DNA of 64,000 nt. It comes from UBA5972 sp964637875. Its GTDB lineage: Bacteria; Pseudomonadota; Alphaproteobacteria; Rhodobacterales; Rhodobacteraceae. The stretch lies in the NCBI GenBank assembly GCA_964637875.1, contig CAZWXK010000004.1:29845-93844 (forward strand), written 5' to 3'. Made by a program: the position numbers and the translations under genes. Under the pieces are notes generated by a model. It ran no database searches. It was not told the DNA's origin and worked only from the letters and a program-made list of their open reading frames with translations. Below, in pieces: positions 16,948-26,080 of the stretch (within the stretch, counting starts at the first letter, position 1; each line of letters opens with the position of its first letter).

Positions 16948-17990
16948 AGATACTGGTCACAGGCGGCGCGGGTTTCATCGGCTCGGCCGTGGTGCGGCAG
17001 GCGATTGCCGACGGCCATGAGGTGGTCAATCTCGACAAGCTGACCTATGCGGCCTCGCTTTCCAATGTGGCACCGGTGGCTGACAGCCCGGCCTATGCGT
17101 TCGAGCGGGTCGATATCTGCGACCGCGCGGCGCTGGACCGGGTATTTGCGCAGCATCAACCCGATACGGTGATGCATCTGGCGGCCGAAAGCCATGTTGA
17201 CCGTTCCATCGACGGCCCTGGAGATTTCATCCGCACCAATGTGGACGGCACCTATACCCTGCTCGAGGCCGCGCGCGCCTGGTGGCAGGCTGCCGGGCGG
17301 CCCGAGGGGTTCCGGTTCCACCATATCTCGACCGACGAGGTCTATGGCAGCCTCGGGGAAACCGGCCTGTTCACCGAGGAAACGCCCTATGCGCCCAACT
17401 CGCCCTATTCGGCCTCCAAGGCGGCCAGCGACCATCTGGTGCGCGCCTGGGGCGAGACCTATGGCCTGCCGGTTCTGGTGACGAACTGTTCCAACAATTA
17501 CGGCCCGTATCATTTTCCAGAAAAGCTGATCCCGGTCGTGATCCTGAACGCGCTGGCGGGGCGCGAGATCCCGGTTTACGGGCAGGGCATCAATGTGCGC
17601 GACTGGCTGTTTGTCGAGGATCACGCCCGTGCCCTGCTGCTGGTCGTGGAAAAGGGGCAGGTGGGCGAAACCTACAATATCGGCGGCAATGCCGAGGCGA
17701 CCAATATCGACCTTGTGCGCCGGATATGTGCGATCCTGGATGAGGAACTGCCCGATGGCGCGCCTCACGGCCGCCTGATCACCTTTGTCGCCGACCGCCC
17801 CGGCCACGATCTGCGCTATGCGATCGACGCCAGCAAGATCCGGCGCGAACTGGGTTGGGCGCCCACTGTCACGCTGGATCAAGGGCTGCGCCGCACGGTG
17901 CGGTGGTATCTGGACAACCGCGACTGGTGGCAGGAAATACAGGCCCGCGGGCACCGGCAGGAACGCCTTGGCCTGGCGGGGGGTGCTTGA
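16944..17990 (+). CDS. rfbB: dTDP-glucose 4,6-dehydratase
   Basis: A 348-residue short-chain dehydrogenase/reductase-fold enzyme that converts dTDP-glucose to dTDP-4-keto-6-deoxyglucose. It has the NAD-binding GGAGFIG at 7-13, HLAAESHVDRSI, the STDEVYGSL loop, the catalytic YSASKA tyrosine/lysine pair and NCSNNYGPYHFPEKLIP. The start overlaps rfbC and the stop overlaps rfbD, so the operon is tightly coupled. Confidence 0.94.
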   Translation: MKILVTGGAGFIGSAVVRQAIADGHEVVNLDKLTYAASLSNVAPVADSPAYAFERVDICDRAALDRVFAQHQPDTVMHLAAESHVDRSIDGPGDFIRTNVDGTYTLLEAARAWWQAAGRPEGFRFHHISTDEVYGSLGETGLFTEETPYAPNSPYSASKAASDHLVRAWGETYGLPVLVTNCSNNYGPYHFPEKLIPVVILNALAGREIPVYGQGINVRDWLFVEDHARALLLVVEKGQVGETYNIGGNAEATNIDLVRRICAILDEELPDGAPHGRLITFVADRPGHDLRYAIDASKIRRELGWAPTVTLDQGLRRTVRWYLDNRDWWQEIQARGHRQERLGLAGGA

Positions 17991-18856
17991 TGCGTATTCT
18001 GGTATTCGGCAAGACGGGGCAGGTGGCGCGTGAACTGGCCCGCGCCGCCAGTGTGCGGGGGATCGAGGCGACATTTCTGGATCGCGCAAACGCGGACCTG
18101 ACCAAACCGCTGGCCTGTGCCGGGCATGTGTCGCGCTCTGACGCCGATGTCATCATCAATGCCGCCGCCTATACCGCCGTTGACCGCGCCGAGGAGGAAC
18201 GTGCGACTGCACGCGAGGTCAATGCCGCCGCCCCCACGGCAATGGCGCGTCTGGCGGCGGAAAGGGGGATCCCGCTGCTGCACGTCTCGACCGATTATGT
18301 TTTCGACGGCAGTGGCGATGAACCGTGGCGCGAGGATGCGCGTCCCGCCCCGCAAGGGGTTTACGGGCGCACCAAGCTGGGCGGGGAAACCGGCGTCGCC
18401 GCCTTTGGCGGGCCGCATGTGATCTTGCGCACGTCCTGGGTGTTTTCGGCGCATGGCAACAATTTCGTGCGCACCATGCTGCGGCTGGCGGCCGAGCGCG
18501 ACAGCTTGAACGTGGTCGATGACCAGCGCGGCGGCCCGACACCGGCCGCGGCCATTGCCGACGCCCTGCTGACCATCGCGACCGCCTTTCATCAGGGGCG
18601 CGGGGTTTCGGGCATCTTCCATTTCTCGGGCCGGCCGGCCGCAAGCTGGGCCGATTTCGCCGAGGCCATCTTTCAGGGGCGTTCTGATGCGCCAACCATC
18701 AACCGCATTCCGACCAGCCAGTATCCGACGCCCGCCAGACGGCCGGCAAATTCGGTGCTGGACTGTAGCAAGATATTTGAAACCTACGGCATTGAACAAC
18801 CAGACTGGCGTGAGGGGCTGCGCGCGGTACTGGCGGAACTGGAGGGGCAGGAATGA
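17990..18856 (+). CDS. rfbD: dTDP-4-dehydrorhamnose reductase
   Basis: A 288-residue NAD(P)H-dependent reductase giving dTDP-L-rhamnose. It shows FGKTGQV at the N-terminus, INAAAYTAVDRAEEE, STDYVFDG and the catalytic YGRTKLGGE. The ATG at 17990 shares a base with the rfbB stop (TGATG); a longer open frame starts inside rfbB and is not used. The stop overlaps the start of rfbA. Confidence 0.93.
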   Translation: MRILVFGKTGQVARELARAASVRGIEATFLDRANADLTKPLACAGHVSRSDADVIINAAAYTAVDRAEEERATAREVNAAAPTAMARLAAERGIPLLHVSTDYVFDGSGDEPWREDARPAPQGVYGRTKLGGETGVAAFGGPHVILRTSWVFSAHGNNFVRTMLRLAAERDSLNVVDDQRGGPTPAAAIADALLTIATAFHQGRGVSGIFHFSGRPAASWADFAEAIFQGRSDAPTINRIPTSQYPTPARRPANSVLDCSKIFETYGIEQPDWREGLRAVLAELEGQE

Positions 18857-19731
18857 CAGATCGCAAGGGGATGATCCTGGCCGGGGGCTCGGGCACGCGG
18901 CTGTATCCGATCACGCATATGGTGTCGAAACAGCTGCTGCCACTTTACGACAAGCCGATGGTCTATTACCCGCTGTCGGTGTTGATGCTGACGCATATCC
19001 GCGAGGTGGCGATCATTTCGACCCCGCGGGATTTGCCGCTGTATCGCGAATTGCTGGGCGATGGCGCCCGATGGGGCATGAAATTTACCTATATCGAACA
19101 ACCCCGCCCCGAGGGCCTGGCGCAGGCCTATCTGCTGGCCGATACGTTTCTTGATGGCGCGCCCTCGACCCTTGTGCTGGGCGACAACGTGTTTTTTGGC
19201 GAGGGTCTTTCAGGCAGACTGAAGGCGGCCGACGAGCGCACAAGTGGCGGCACCGTGTTCGGCTATCGCGTATCCGACCCCGAGCGTTACGGTGTGGTCG
19301 AATTTGACGCTGATGACAGGGTGCTGTCGATCGAGGAAAAGCCCCGGCAGCCGAAATCGCCCTATGCGGTGACGGGGATCTATTTCCTTGACGGCCAGGC
19401 ACCGGAACTTGCCCGCGGGATCAAACCCTCGGCCCGGGGCGAGCTGGAAATCACCGATTTGCTGAACCTGTATCTGGAACGCGGCGCGCTGAATGTCGAA
19501 AAGCTGGGCCGGGGATATGCGTGGCTGGATACCGGCACCCATGACAGCCTGCTTGAGGCTGCCGATTTCATCCGCACGATCGAGAAACGCCAGAACCTCA
19601 AGATCGCCTGCCCCGAGGAAATCGCCTTTCTGAATGGCTGGATCACCCGTGAACAGATGCTGAAACAGGCCGAACCCTATCTGAAAACCCAATACGGACA
19701 GTATCTTCTGGGCGTGGCCGAGGGGCGGTAG
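18853..19731 (+). CDS. rfbA: Glucose-1-phosphate thymidylyltransferase
   Basis: A 292-residue nucleotidyltransferase that makes dTDP-glucose, the first step of the rhamnose pathway. It has the signature GGSGTRLYPIT, then LPLYDKPMVYYPLSVLM, VLGDNVFFG and LDTGTHDSLLEA. Usual length. Last gene of rfbCBDA. A C-rich hairpin follows the stop, and the next genes face it from the opposite strand. Confidence 0.94.
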   Translation: MTDRKGMILAGGSGTRLYPITHMVSKQLLPLYDKPMVYYPLSVLMLTHIREVAIISTPRDLPLYRELLGDGARWGMKFTYIEQPRPEGLAQAYLLADTFLDGAPSTLVLGDNVFFGEGLSGRLKAADERTSGGTVFGYRVSDPERYGVVEFDADDRVLSIEEKPRQPKSPYAVTGIYFLDGQAPELARGIKPSARGELEITDLLNLYLERGALNVEKLGRGYAWLDTGTHDSLLEAADFIRTIEKRQNLKIACPEEIAFLNGWITREQMLKQAEPYLKTQYGQYLLGVAEGR

Positions 19732-19732
19732 A

Positions 19733-19748
19733 GCCCCCCCGAGGGGGC
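19733..19748 (+). terminator. Possible terminator hairpin after rfbA
   Basis: GCCCCC at 19733-19738 and GGGGGC at 19743-19748 form a tight 6-base-pair stem two bases after the rfbA stop. There is no U tract after it, so termination is only a guess from position and shape. Confidence 0.35.
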
Positions 19749-19896
19749 GGCTGTATCCGCGCAATCTGTCGGCTGCCGGGGTGGCTTTTCAGAAAGTCAA
19801 CGGATCCGTGGTTAACTCTGTCATTGCCAAAGCGCTCAGCCTGATCAGGGTTTCTCAGGATGCGTGACATGAGTGTGTCCTTGCCAGGCAGCGGCA

Positions 19897-20811
19897 TCAG
19901 TTCCGATTTTTCGGCCTTTCCGGAAACTCGATTTCCGGCCGGAACCACAGCCCGCGAAGGATCGCGCCGTAAACCGGCAACCTCAACCGCAGGGGCAATC
20001 TGGCCAGCGTCATCTGGCGCCTGACCCGGTACAGAAAAGACAGGAAACCTGCCAGACCGTGTTCACGTAATTCGAACGAGGCCTCGTTACGGGCGCCATA
20101 TTCGAATTTCCACAGTGTTTCGTCCTCGATCATCCCGAAATTCACACCCTGGTTGATTTCGACATCGTGAATGACCAGGCTGTCGGGAACGAAGATTCCC
20201 GGATAGCTGCGCGCCAGACGGCGGGTATATTCAGTGTCGTCGAACCAGATGAAATAGTCCTTTATCGGAAGGCCATGTTCGCGCACAGCCCATCTCGGGA
20301 TCAGAATCGAGACGAAACTGCAGGACCTGACCAGGAACCATGGCATGTCGCGCGCATAGAATCTCGGCCAGTCCCAGACAGTATCGGGGGTGTTCATCTC
20401 GCACCAGCTCCCGTCCGTCCAACGGACCGCCGAGCACGCAAAGCTGGGCCGACGACCGGTTCTTGCGGCAAATCCGATCAGCCCGTCGATCAGTTTCTCG
20501 ATCGCATCCTCATTCGGGTAGGCATCGTCGTCGCTGGTCCAGATCAGGTCGAATCCGTCGGAATAGGCGGCCTTGATTCCCTCGTTGAATCCGCCCGCCC
20601 CTCCGATATTGTGCGGCAGACGCAGATGGACGAGGTCATCGCCCCGGCGCGTCTCCAACCTGGCAGTGGTCGCGTCGGTCGAGGCGTTGTCGACCACATA
20701 AATGCGATCCGGGCGGCGGGTCTGGGACCTCAGCGCATCGATTGCCTTGATCAGTTTTTCACAGCGGTTGCGGGTGACGACGACCGCTGCCAGTCGTTTT
20801 GCGGGGATCAT
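19897..20811 (-). CDS. Glycosyltransferase family 2
   Basis: A 304-residue GT-A fold transferase. The N-terminus has AAVVVTRNRCEKL, then YVVDNASTD, the glycine-rich LPHNIGGAGGFNEGIKAAY and a TSDDDAYP motif in the DXD position. This pattern is common in rhamnosyl- and galactofuranosyl-type transferases, and rfbCBDA next door suggests a rhamnose donor, which is inference. The ATG at 20811 overlaps the stop of the upstream glycosyltransferase gene (ATGA). A longer open frame running back through the 12-base repeat is not likely coding. The C-terminus (LRGLWFRPEIEFPERPKNRN) is basic. Convergent with rfbA. Confidence 0.85.
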   Translation of the reverse strand: MIPAKRLAAVVVTRNRCEKLIKAIDALRSQTRRPDRIYVVDNASTDATTARLETRRGDDLVHLRLPHNIGGAGGFNEGIKAAYSDGFDLIWTSDDDAYPNEDAIEKLIDGLIGFAARTGRRPSFACSAVRWTDGSWCEMNTPDTVWDWPRFYARDMPWFLVRSCSFVSILIPRWAVREHGLPIKDYFIWFDDTEYTRRLARSYPGIFVPDSLVIHDVEINQGVNFGMIEDETLWKFEYGARNEASFELREHGLAGFLSFLYRVRRQMTLARLPLRLRLPVYGAILRGLWFRPEIEFPERPKNRN

Positions 20812-22425
20812 TTCCTTGACGCTCCGCCCGGTATCTCGTCCGGTATCTCGTCCGGTATCTTGTCCAGTATCTTGCGGTAAAGTCCGCCGATGACCTGGTG
20901 CGCTGTCGGATCCCGGCCGATGTCGTGGTATTTTCGTCTCAAGGCCTCGGTGCATTCAGTCGCGAAACCGGCTTTGCTCAGCAAGAGTTGCAGGATCCGG
21001 GCAGTCTGGCGAACGCAGGGCGAGGGCGAGGGCGAGACCAGCAGATCGTCGGGAAGCAACTCGTCCTGCGCGCCGACCCGGGTCGAGATCGGGATCACAC
21101 CCTTCTGGATGGCTTCGTAACAGACCAGTGCCAGACCTTCGTTGGACGAGGGCAGCAACAACACGTCGGCCTTTTCCAGCAGGGCCGGCACATCGGCATC
21201 GGGCGCATGGAACGTGACCAGATCGATCAGGTCGCGCCGCCGGGCCATGTTGCGCGTGACATCCAGATATGGGCCGGTTCCAACCATGTCGAGATGGACC
21301 GAAATACCCCGTTTGCGGGCCCAGGGGCGGAACCGGTCAAGGATGGCAACGGCAAGCGGCGCCCGTTTCTGATGTACCATGCGCCCGACAAAGATCATCC
21401 GCAGCGATTTCTGACCGACCTTCAGGCGAAATTCCGCGGCGGCAGGAGGAGACCCGTTCCCGGCCGGGCTCAGCATTCGGCCAAGGGCAACCTTTTCGGA
21501 CAGGTCGAACACATCCAGGAAATAGCTGGCTAGTTCGCGGCTGATCACATGGTGATGGTCGATACAAGGGCTCCACACCCCTGATAACCGCGGATAGCCC
21601 CCGTCGGCATGTTCGATGATATGTGTGCTGTCGATGACCCGCATGTCGGGAAATGTTGCCTTGATCCGGGCAAGGTTCTCGTACAGGCGGGTGTGGTGAT
21701 GAATGTGGATCGCGCGGATGTTTTCCTGCCGGATGAGCGCAGCCAGAAAAGCGAACCACAGATGCCCCGGCAGATAGGCATCGGTACGGATGAATTCCAC
21801 ATCCCCGTCGGTGGGCAGGCGGGATGCCAGGCGCTGTCGGGCCGGCTTGTCGGCGATGACCAGCACCCGGAACCCGGCGTCGCGTGCCCATTGTACGCAA
21901 TCCAGGCCCAGTTTCTCTGCCCCGCCCAGTTCCAGCCAGTAGAAACCGATCAGGATTGCCGGTCGTTTTGTGCTGCTGGTTGACGCGGGCCTCGTGACCG
22001 GGGGCGGGTGCGTGGTCCGTTCGACCGGAACATGCCGGTATCGCCTTGTCCGTTCCCGTTGCTGGCGCATCTCGTAGCGGTATTTTATCTGCTCGAACAA
22101 AAGCGGTGTTTTCCAGACCATGAAGCGGGCCAGCGGGTGTCCGAATGTCGGGGCGGTCTTGTCGTGGTGCAGGCCCTGCGGATCAGCGGGCCAGGGAATT
22201 TCGGCAATGATTTCGATATCGGGAGGCCCGTCGCCGGAAGTTCCGGTTTCGAGGATGTCGAGACAGTCGGGATCACGATACGGTTGCCTGACATCGCCTT
22301 GCCTGAGGGGGCCATCCTGCGTGCGACGCGTTATCCTCACGCGCTCCGGCGTGCCGATGATGCCGGGTGCCGCCTTGAAAATGTAGCGGATAGAGTGATC
22401 TGGGTAGAGGGTTTCGTAGATACGT
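20808..22425 (-). CDS. GT-B glycosyltransferase with N-terminal extension, 5' end lost in assembly gap
   Basis: About 538 codons are visible. The C-terminal part (from about RPAILIGFYWLELGGAEKL) is a GT4-like transferase: a GGAEK donor/acceptor loop, LRMIFVGRMVHQKRAP, MVGTGPYLD and the EX7E-like segment PSSNEGLALVCYEAIQKG. An N-terminal region of about 150 residues (RIYETLYPDHSIRYIFKA onward) precedes it and looks like a separate domain I do not recognise. The 5' end is cut by 100 N. A 26-codon open start on the far side (22526-22603) may belong to the same gene. The last residues contain DKIP/DEIP repeats from a 12-base DNA repeat. Acceptor and sugar are unknown; the neighbourhood suggests surface polysaccharide. 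Confidence 0.78.
20831..20876 (-). repeat. 12-base tandem repeat at the end of the GT-B gene
   Basis: On the + strand GTATCTCGTCCG is repeated at 20831, 20843 and (with changes) 20855, with a partial fourth unit at 20867. In the glycosyltransferase frame it encodes repeated DEIP/DKIP units. The period is a multiple of three, so length changes keep the frame. Confidence 0.8.
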
Positions 22426-22525
22426 NNNNNNNNNNNNNNNNNNNNNNNNNNNNNNNNNNNNNNNNNNNNNNNNNNNNNNNNNNNNNNNNNNNNNNNNNNN
22501 NNNNNNNNNNNNNNNNNNNNNNNNN
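22426..22525. other. Assembly gap (100 N)
   Basis: Exactly 100 undetermined bases, the usual placeholder for a scaffold join of unknown length. It falls inside or at the start of a glycosyltransferase gene. Any amount of sequence, including whole genes or a repeat element, could be missing. Confidence 0.98.
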
Positions 22526-22603
22526 CGCATCGCGCGTGATCCAAGGGATATGCGCCGCCGCGCGTGCCTCCCTGGGCTCGGACCGGCTGGTCGCAACAAC
22601 CAT
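22526..22603 (-). CDS. N-terminal fragment, probably of the gap-interrupted glycosyltransferase gene
   Basis: An ATG at 22603 opens 26 codons (starting MVVATSRSEPREARAAAH and ending IPWITRDA) that run in frame into the 100-N gap. This is the same orientation as the truncated glycosyltransferase on the other side, so the two are most simply parts of one gene. Because the gap length is not known, this cannot be proven. A longer frame upstream of the ATG is possible but reads like non-coding sequence. Confidence 0.45.
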
Positions 22604-22813
22604 CGGCAGATTCAACCGTCGTCTATTGCCATCAAGCTGTTGGAAACCTCCGTCGGTGCATGCTAATGATCGGTCGGGCCTGTGTATCAACCGCATGTTT
22701 CCGGGGCCGCCCCCTCCTGCCCGTTGCCAGAGGGGTGCATCGTCGGGGCGTCGTTGGCAGGATACGGGTTCCATCCCCGTTTGCGGATCTGTTTCACGTT
22801 ACGGAATTACGAT

Positions 22814-24277
22814 ATGACTGACAGCTCGAAGGCCCCGCAATCATTTCAGCAAGCCCCCTCTGGCAAAGGACCGGCCCGCGATTTCGAATTCAGGATCGCG
22901 CTCGACATGATGCTGGCGCAGATCTATGTGTTCGATCCCGAGAGCCTGGAAATAACCTATCTCAATCGCGCGGCGCTGAATTACCTGGGCTGGGAGCCCG
23001 GCGATATCGAGGGCAGGACTCTGCTGGATGTGGCCCGCAAGATGTCCGAAAACGAAATCCGCGCCCATATCGGCGATCTTGTTGCCGGGCGCGACAGCAA
23101 GGTGACGGTCGAGATCGCCGCCGACGATGGCACGCCGATGGAAATCATAGGTCAGCTGCTCGAACTTCCTGATGGCGCCCGACGGATCATAGCGATCATC
23201 CGGGACATTTCGTTGCGCAAGGCGGCCGAGCGTGAGGCCGCCAATTTTCGGCAGGTTCTGGCATTGGCAAAGGATCCGATCCTGGTCTTCAGGCCCGATG
23301 ATCTGCGCCTGACCTATCTGAACGACGCTGCAATACAACAATTCGGCTGGCAGGATATCGACTGGCATGAAAAAACAGTGGCCGATGTCTCGAGCTTTTT
23401 CGATGTCGAGCAATTCCGCCTGCGCACACGCCCCCTCGTTGCCGGCAGCACCGATTCCATTCGTTTCGAGGCCCAGGACATGACCGGTACGCCGTTTGAG
23501 ACGATATTGCAGCTGATTCGCACGGAAACCGGCGAGTCCCGGTTCATGGCGATCAGCCGTGACGTTTCCGACCGGCGCGAGCTCGAGCAGCGCAAGAACG
23601 CGTTCCTTTCGACCGTTACCCACGAGCTGCTCACCCCGCTTACCGCCATCAAGGGCGCGCTCGACCTGATCGAATCCGGAACGCTGGGAACCGTCACGGA
23701 CGCCATCCGTCCCATGTTGGAACTGGCACGCAAAAGCAGCGACCGACTCATGGCGCTGATCGACGACATCCTCGATATCCAGAGGTTCGAATCCGGCGAC
23801 ATCCCTTTCGATTTCCTGCCCGTCGATATCGGCCAGCTGGTCACTGATGCGGTCGATGCCCAGCGCCCCGTGGCCGCCCGCGACAAGATTTCCCTCTGCC
23901 TTGCCGAGGCGCCTGCGGAATGCGTCGCAATCGTTGATCCAGGTCGATTGAGCCAGGTGATGGACAAGCTCCTCTCAAACGCGATCGCTTTTTCCGAAAC
24001 GGGCGGTTGCGTCAATATTTCCGTGAGATGCACTGATGACGACGTGACAGTGATGATCCAGGATTTTGGCGCAGGCATACCCGAGGACGCGCTTGACAGC
24101 ATTTTCGACTGTTTCACCCAGGCAGACAGTTCGGATACCCGGCGAAAGGGTGGAACAGGGCTGGGCCTCGCCATCGCGCGCAGGATCATCGAAAATCATG
24201 GCGGTGAGCTGAGGGTCGAATCGCGGCCGGGCGAAGGGGCCGTCTTCCGCTTTTCGCTACCGCTTGTGCGCAAATAG
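22814..24277 (+). CDS. Soluble PAS-PAS sensor histidine kinase
   Basis: A 487-residue kinase with no membrane segments. Two PAS domains (about 25-135 and 145-255) precede a HisKA domain with phospho-acceptor His270 in STVTHELLTPL and an intact ATP-binding domain: N box with Asn389, G1 DFGAGIP at 417-423 and G2 GGTGLGL at 446-452. The start is the ATG at 22814; an upstream in-frame extension reads poorly. No response regulator is adjacent, so its partner is elsewhere. Divergent from the glycosyltransferase genes and convergent with betA. Ligand and output are unknown. Confidence 0.87.
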   Translation: MTDSSKAPQSFQQAPSGKGPARDFEFRIALDMMLAQIYVFDPESLEITYLNRAALNYLGWEPGDIEGRTLLDVARKMSENEIRAHIGDLVAGRDSKVTVEIAADDGTPMEIIGQLLELPDGARRIIAIIRDISLRKAAEREAANFRQVLALAKDPILVFRPDDLRLTYLNDAAIQQFGWQDIDWHEKTVADVSSFFDVEQFRLRTRPLVAGSTDSIRFEAQDMTGTPFETILQLIRTETGESRFMAISRDVSDRRELEQRKNAFLSTVTHELLTPLTAIKGALDLIESGTLGTVTDAIRPMLELARKSSDRLMALIDDILDIQRFESGDIPFDFLPVDIGQLVTDAVDAQRPVAARDKISLCLAEAPAECVAIVDPGRLSQVMDKLLSNAIAFSETGGCVNISVRCTDDDVTVMIQDFGAGIPEDALDSIFDCFTQADSSDTRRKGGTGLGLAIARRIIENHGGELRVESRPGEGAVFRFSLPLVRK

Positions 24278-24321
24278 GGGGATCGCGGCAGCACTGCGCC
24301 CGATGCGCCACCGGGCACTGT

Positions 24322-25977
24322 TCACCTCTGATCGGTTTGCCAGCGCGGATGAATCCAGGAGTCCCGGCTGTCCGCAGGCAGTGAACGACCCAGGATGTGA
24401 TCCGCTGCCTTTTCCCCTACCATGATCGAGGGCGCGTTGAGATTGCCGTTGGTGATGCGCGGAAAGATCGAGCTGTCCGCCACCCTCAGACCCTCGATCC
24501 CGATCACCCGGCACTGCGGATCCACCACCGCCAGCGGATCGTCGGCTGCCCCCATCCGGCAGGTGCCGCAGGGATGAAATGCGCTTTCCGCATGGTCGCG
24601 GACAAATGCGTCGATCTCGTCATCCGAGCGCACCTCGGGACCTGGCTGGATCTCTCCATCCGCATAGGGGGCAAAGGCTGTTTGGGCAAATATCTCCCGG
24701 GTCAGACGGACACAGATGCGAAAATCCTCCCAGTCGCGCGCCACGCTCATGTAGTTGAACCTGATCATTGGCGGCTCCCGCGGATCAGCGGATGCCAGTG
24801 TGATCTGTCCACGCGAAAGCGACCGCATCGGCCCGACATGGGCCTGAAATCCATGCCCCCTGAGCGCCGCCTTTCCGTCATAACGTACCGCCATGGGCAG
24901 GAAATGATACTGAATGTCAGGATACTCCACGCCTGCACGCGATCGGATGAAGGCGGCGCTTTCAAACTGGTTCGAGGTCCCAAGGCCGGTCTTCGTGAAC
25001 AGCCATTGTGCCCCGATCGCGGCCTTGGCAAAAAAATTCCAGTACTTGTACAGGGTGATCGGTTGGCGACAGGCATATTGAACATAGATTTCGAGATGGT
25101 CCTGCAGGTTGCGTCCCACGCCCGGGCGATGGGCGGCCACATCGATTCCGTGTCGGGCCAGCTGCGCAGCGTCGCCGATCCCCGACAGCATCAGCAGCTT
25201 GGGCGAATTGATCGCGCTTGCCGAGATGATTACCTCGCGCCGTGCCCTCAGGATTTCGACCGCTCCCCGGCGCGAGACCTCGACACCGATCGCACGGCCC
25301 TCCTCGATCACCACCCGACGGGCCAGAGCCCGGATCAGGCGCAGGTTCCTGCGTTTCAGGGCAGGCTTGAGATAGGCATTGGCCGCCGACCAGCGCCGTC
25401 CGCGCCAGACGGTCTGGTCCATGGGGCCGAAGCCCTCCTGCTTGTAGCCGTTGTAATCCCCGGTCACCTCATATCCTGCCTGGCGTCCGGCCTCGACGAA
25501 CGCGTGATGCAGCGGGTTGTGCCGCGGGCCCCGCGTTACATGAAGCGGGCCATCACGTCCCCGCCAGTCGGCCGTAGCTGCGGCTCCATGCCAGTTTTCC
25601 ATGCGCTTGAAATAGGGCAGTACATGGGCAAAATCCCACCCTTGCGCGCCACTTTCCGCCCAGTGATCGAAATCGCGCGCATGCCCGCGCACATAGACCA
25701 TGCCATTGATCGAGCTCGACCCCCCGATCACCTTGCCGCGCGGCGTGACCAGACGTCGCCCTCCCAGATGCGGCTCGGGTTCGGTCTTGAAGCCCCAGTC
25801 ATACAGCGGCATGTTCATGGGATAGCTCAGCGCCGCCGGCATCTGGATGAAGGGCCCGGCATCGCATCCACCATGCTCGATGATCAGTACGCGATGACGC
25901 CCGTCCTCGGACAGACGATAGGCCAGCGCGCAGCCGGCCGATCCCGCGCCAACAATGATATAGTCCGCCTCGATCAT
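24322..25977 (-). CDS. betA: Choline dehydrogenase
   Basis: A 551-residue FAD-containing GMC oxidoreductase. It has the N-terminal GAGSAGCALA, the strongly conserved TPRGKVIGGSSSINGMVYVRGH, SAINSPKLLMLSGIG, and the C-terminal CGTCRMG with its catalytic His/Asn region (RITNGNLNAPSIMVGEKAAD). It oxidises choline to betaine aldehyde at the membrane, giving the osmoprotectant and nutrient glycine betaine. It lies downstream of betI on the same strand, and choXWV is divergent. The usual betB (betaine aldehyde dehydrogenase) is not in the window. Confidence 0.92.
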   Translation of the reverse strand: MIEADYIIVGAGSAGCALAYRLSEDGRHRVLIIEHGGCDAGPFIQMPAALSYPMNMPLYDWGFKTEPEPHLGGRRLVTPRGKVIGGSSSINGMVYVRGHARDFDHWAESGAQGWDFAHVLPYFKRMENWHGAAATADWRGRDGPLHVTRGPRHNPLHHAFVEAGRQAGYEVTGDYNGYKQEGFGPMDQTVWRGRRWSAANAYLKPALKRRNLRLIRALARRVVIEEGRAIGVEVSRRGAVEILRARREVIISASAINSPKLLMLSGIGDAAQLARHGIDVAAHRPGVGRNLQDHLEIYVQYACRQPITLYKYWNFFAKAAIGAQWLFTKTGLGTSNQFESAAFIRSRAGVEYPDIQYHFLPMAVRYDGKAALRGHGFQAHVGPMRSLSRGQITLASADPREPPMIRFNYMSVARDWEDFRICVRLTREIFAQTAFAPYADGEIQPGPEVRSDDEIDAFVRDHAESAFHPCGTCRMGAADDPLAVVDPQCRVIGIEGLRVADSSIFPRITNGNLNAPSIMVGEKAADHILGRSLPADSRDSWIHPRWQTDQR

Positions 25978-25993
25978 CAGGCGCGCCCCCTGT

Positions 25994-26054
25994 TTCTTCT
26001 TTGCCCCAATACTCCGGGGGAGTCGCGCCAGCGACGGGGGCAGCGCCCCCCGGG
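25994..26054 (+). repeat. Rhodobacteraceae-type TTCTTCTTTGC hairpin repeat, copy 1
   Basis: The sequence begins TTCTTCTTTGCCCC, continues AATACTCCGGGGG and ends in a GGGGGCAGCGCCCCC hairpin at 26036-26050. A second copy with the same order of parts and the same orientation is at 56665-56710. It lies in the 103-base space between betI and betA. I recall similar intergenic elements as widespread in this family; their role is not established. Confidence 0.65.
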
Positions 26055-26080
26055 CGACATGATCTCGTCATGGGTTTGCC

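Noticed and set aside
19643..19948. Minus-strand frame in the rfbA/glycosyltransferase gap (contains MSRILRNPDQAERFGNDRVNHG)
   Set aside because: The middle reads somewhat protein-like, but most of the frame runs opposite rfbA and overlaps the glycosyltransferase end, and no ribosome-binding site or family was evident. An eroded gene remnant cannot be excluded.
22426..22525. Gap read as an insertion sequence
   Set aside because: The bases are undetermined; flanks show no inverted repeats or target duplication.
22682..22813. In-frame upstream extension of the PAS histidine kinase
   Set aside because: The 44 extra residues are Pro/Cys-rich without domain character, and the ATG at 22814 begins right before the PAS region.
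23784..23794. GGTTCGAATCC, resembling a tRNA T-loop
   Set aside because: It lies inside the histidine kinase coding sequence and no acceptor stem, anticodon or D arm surrounds it.
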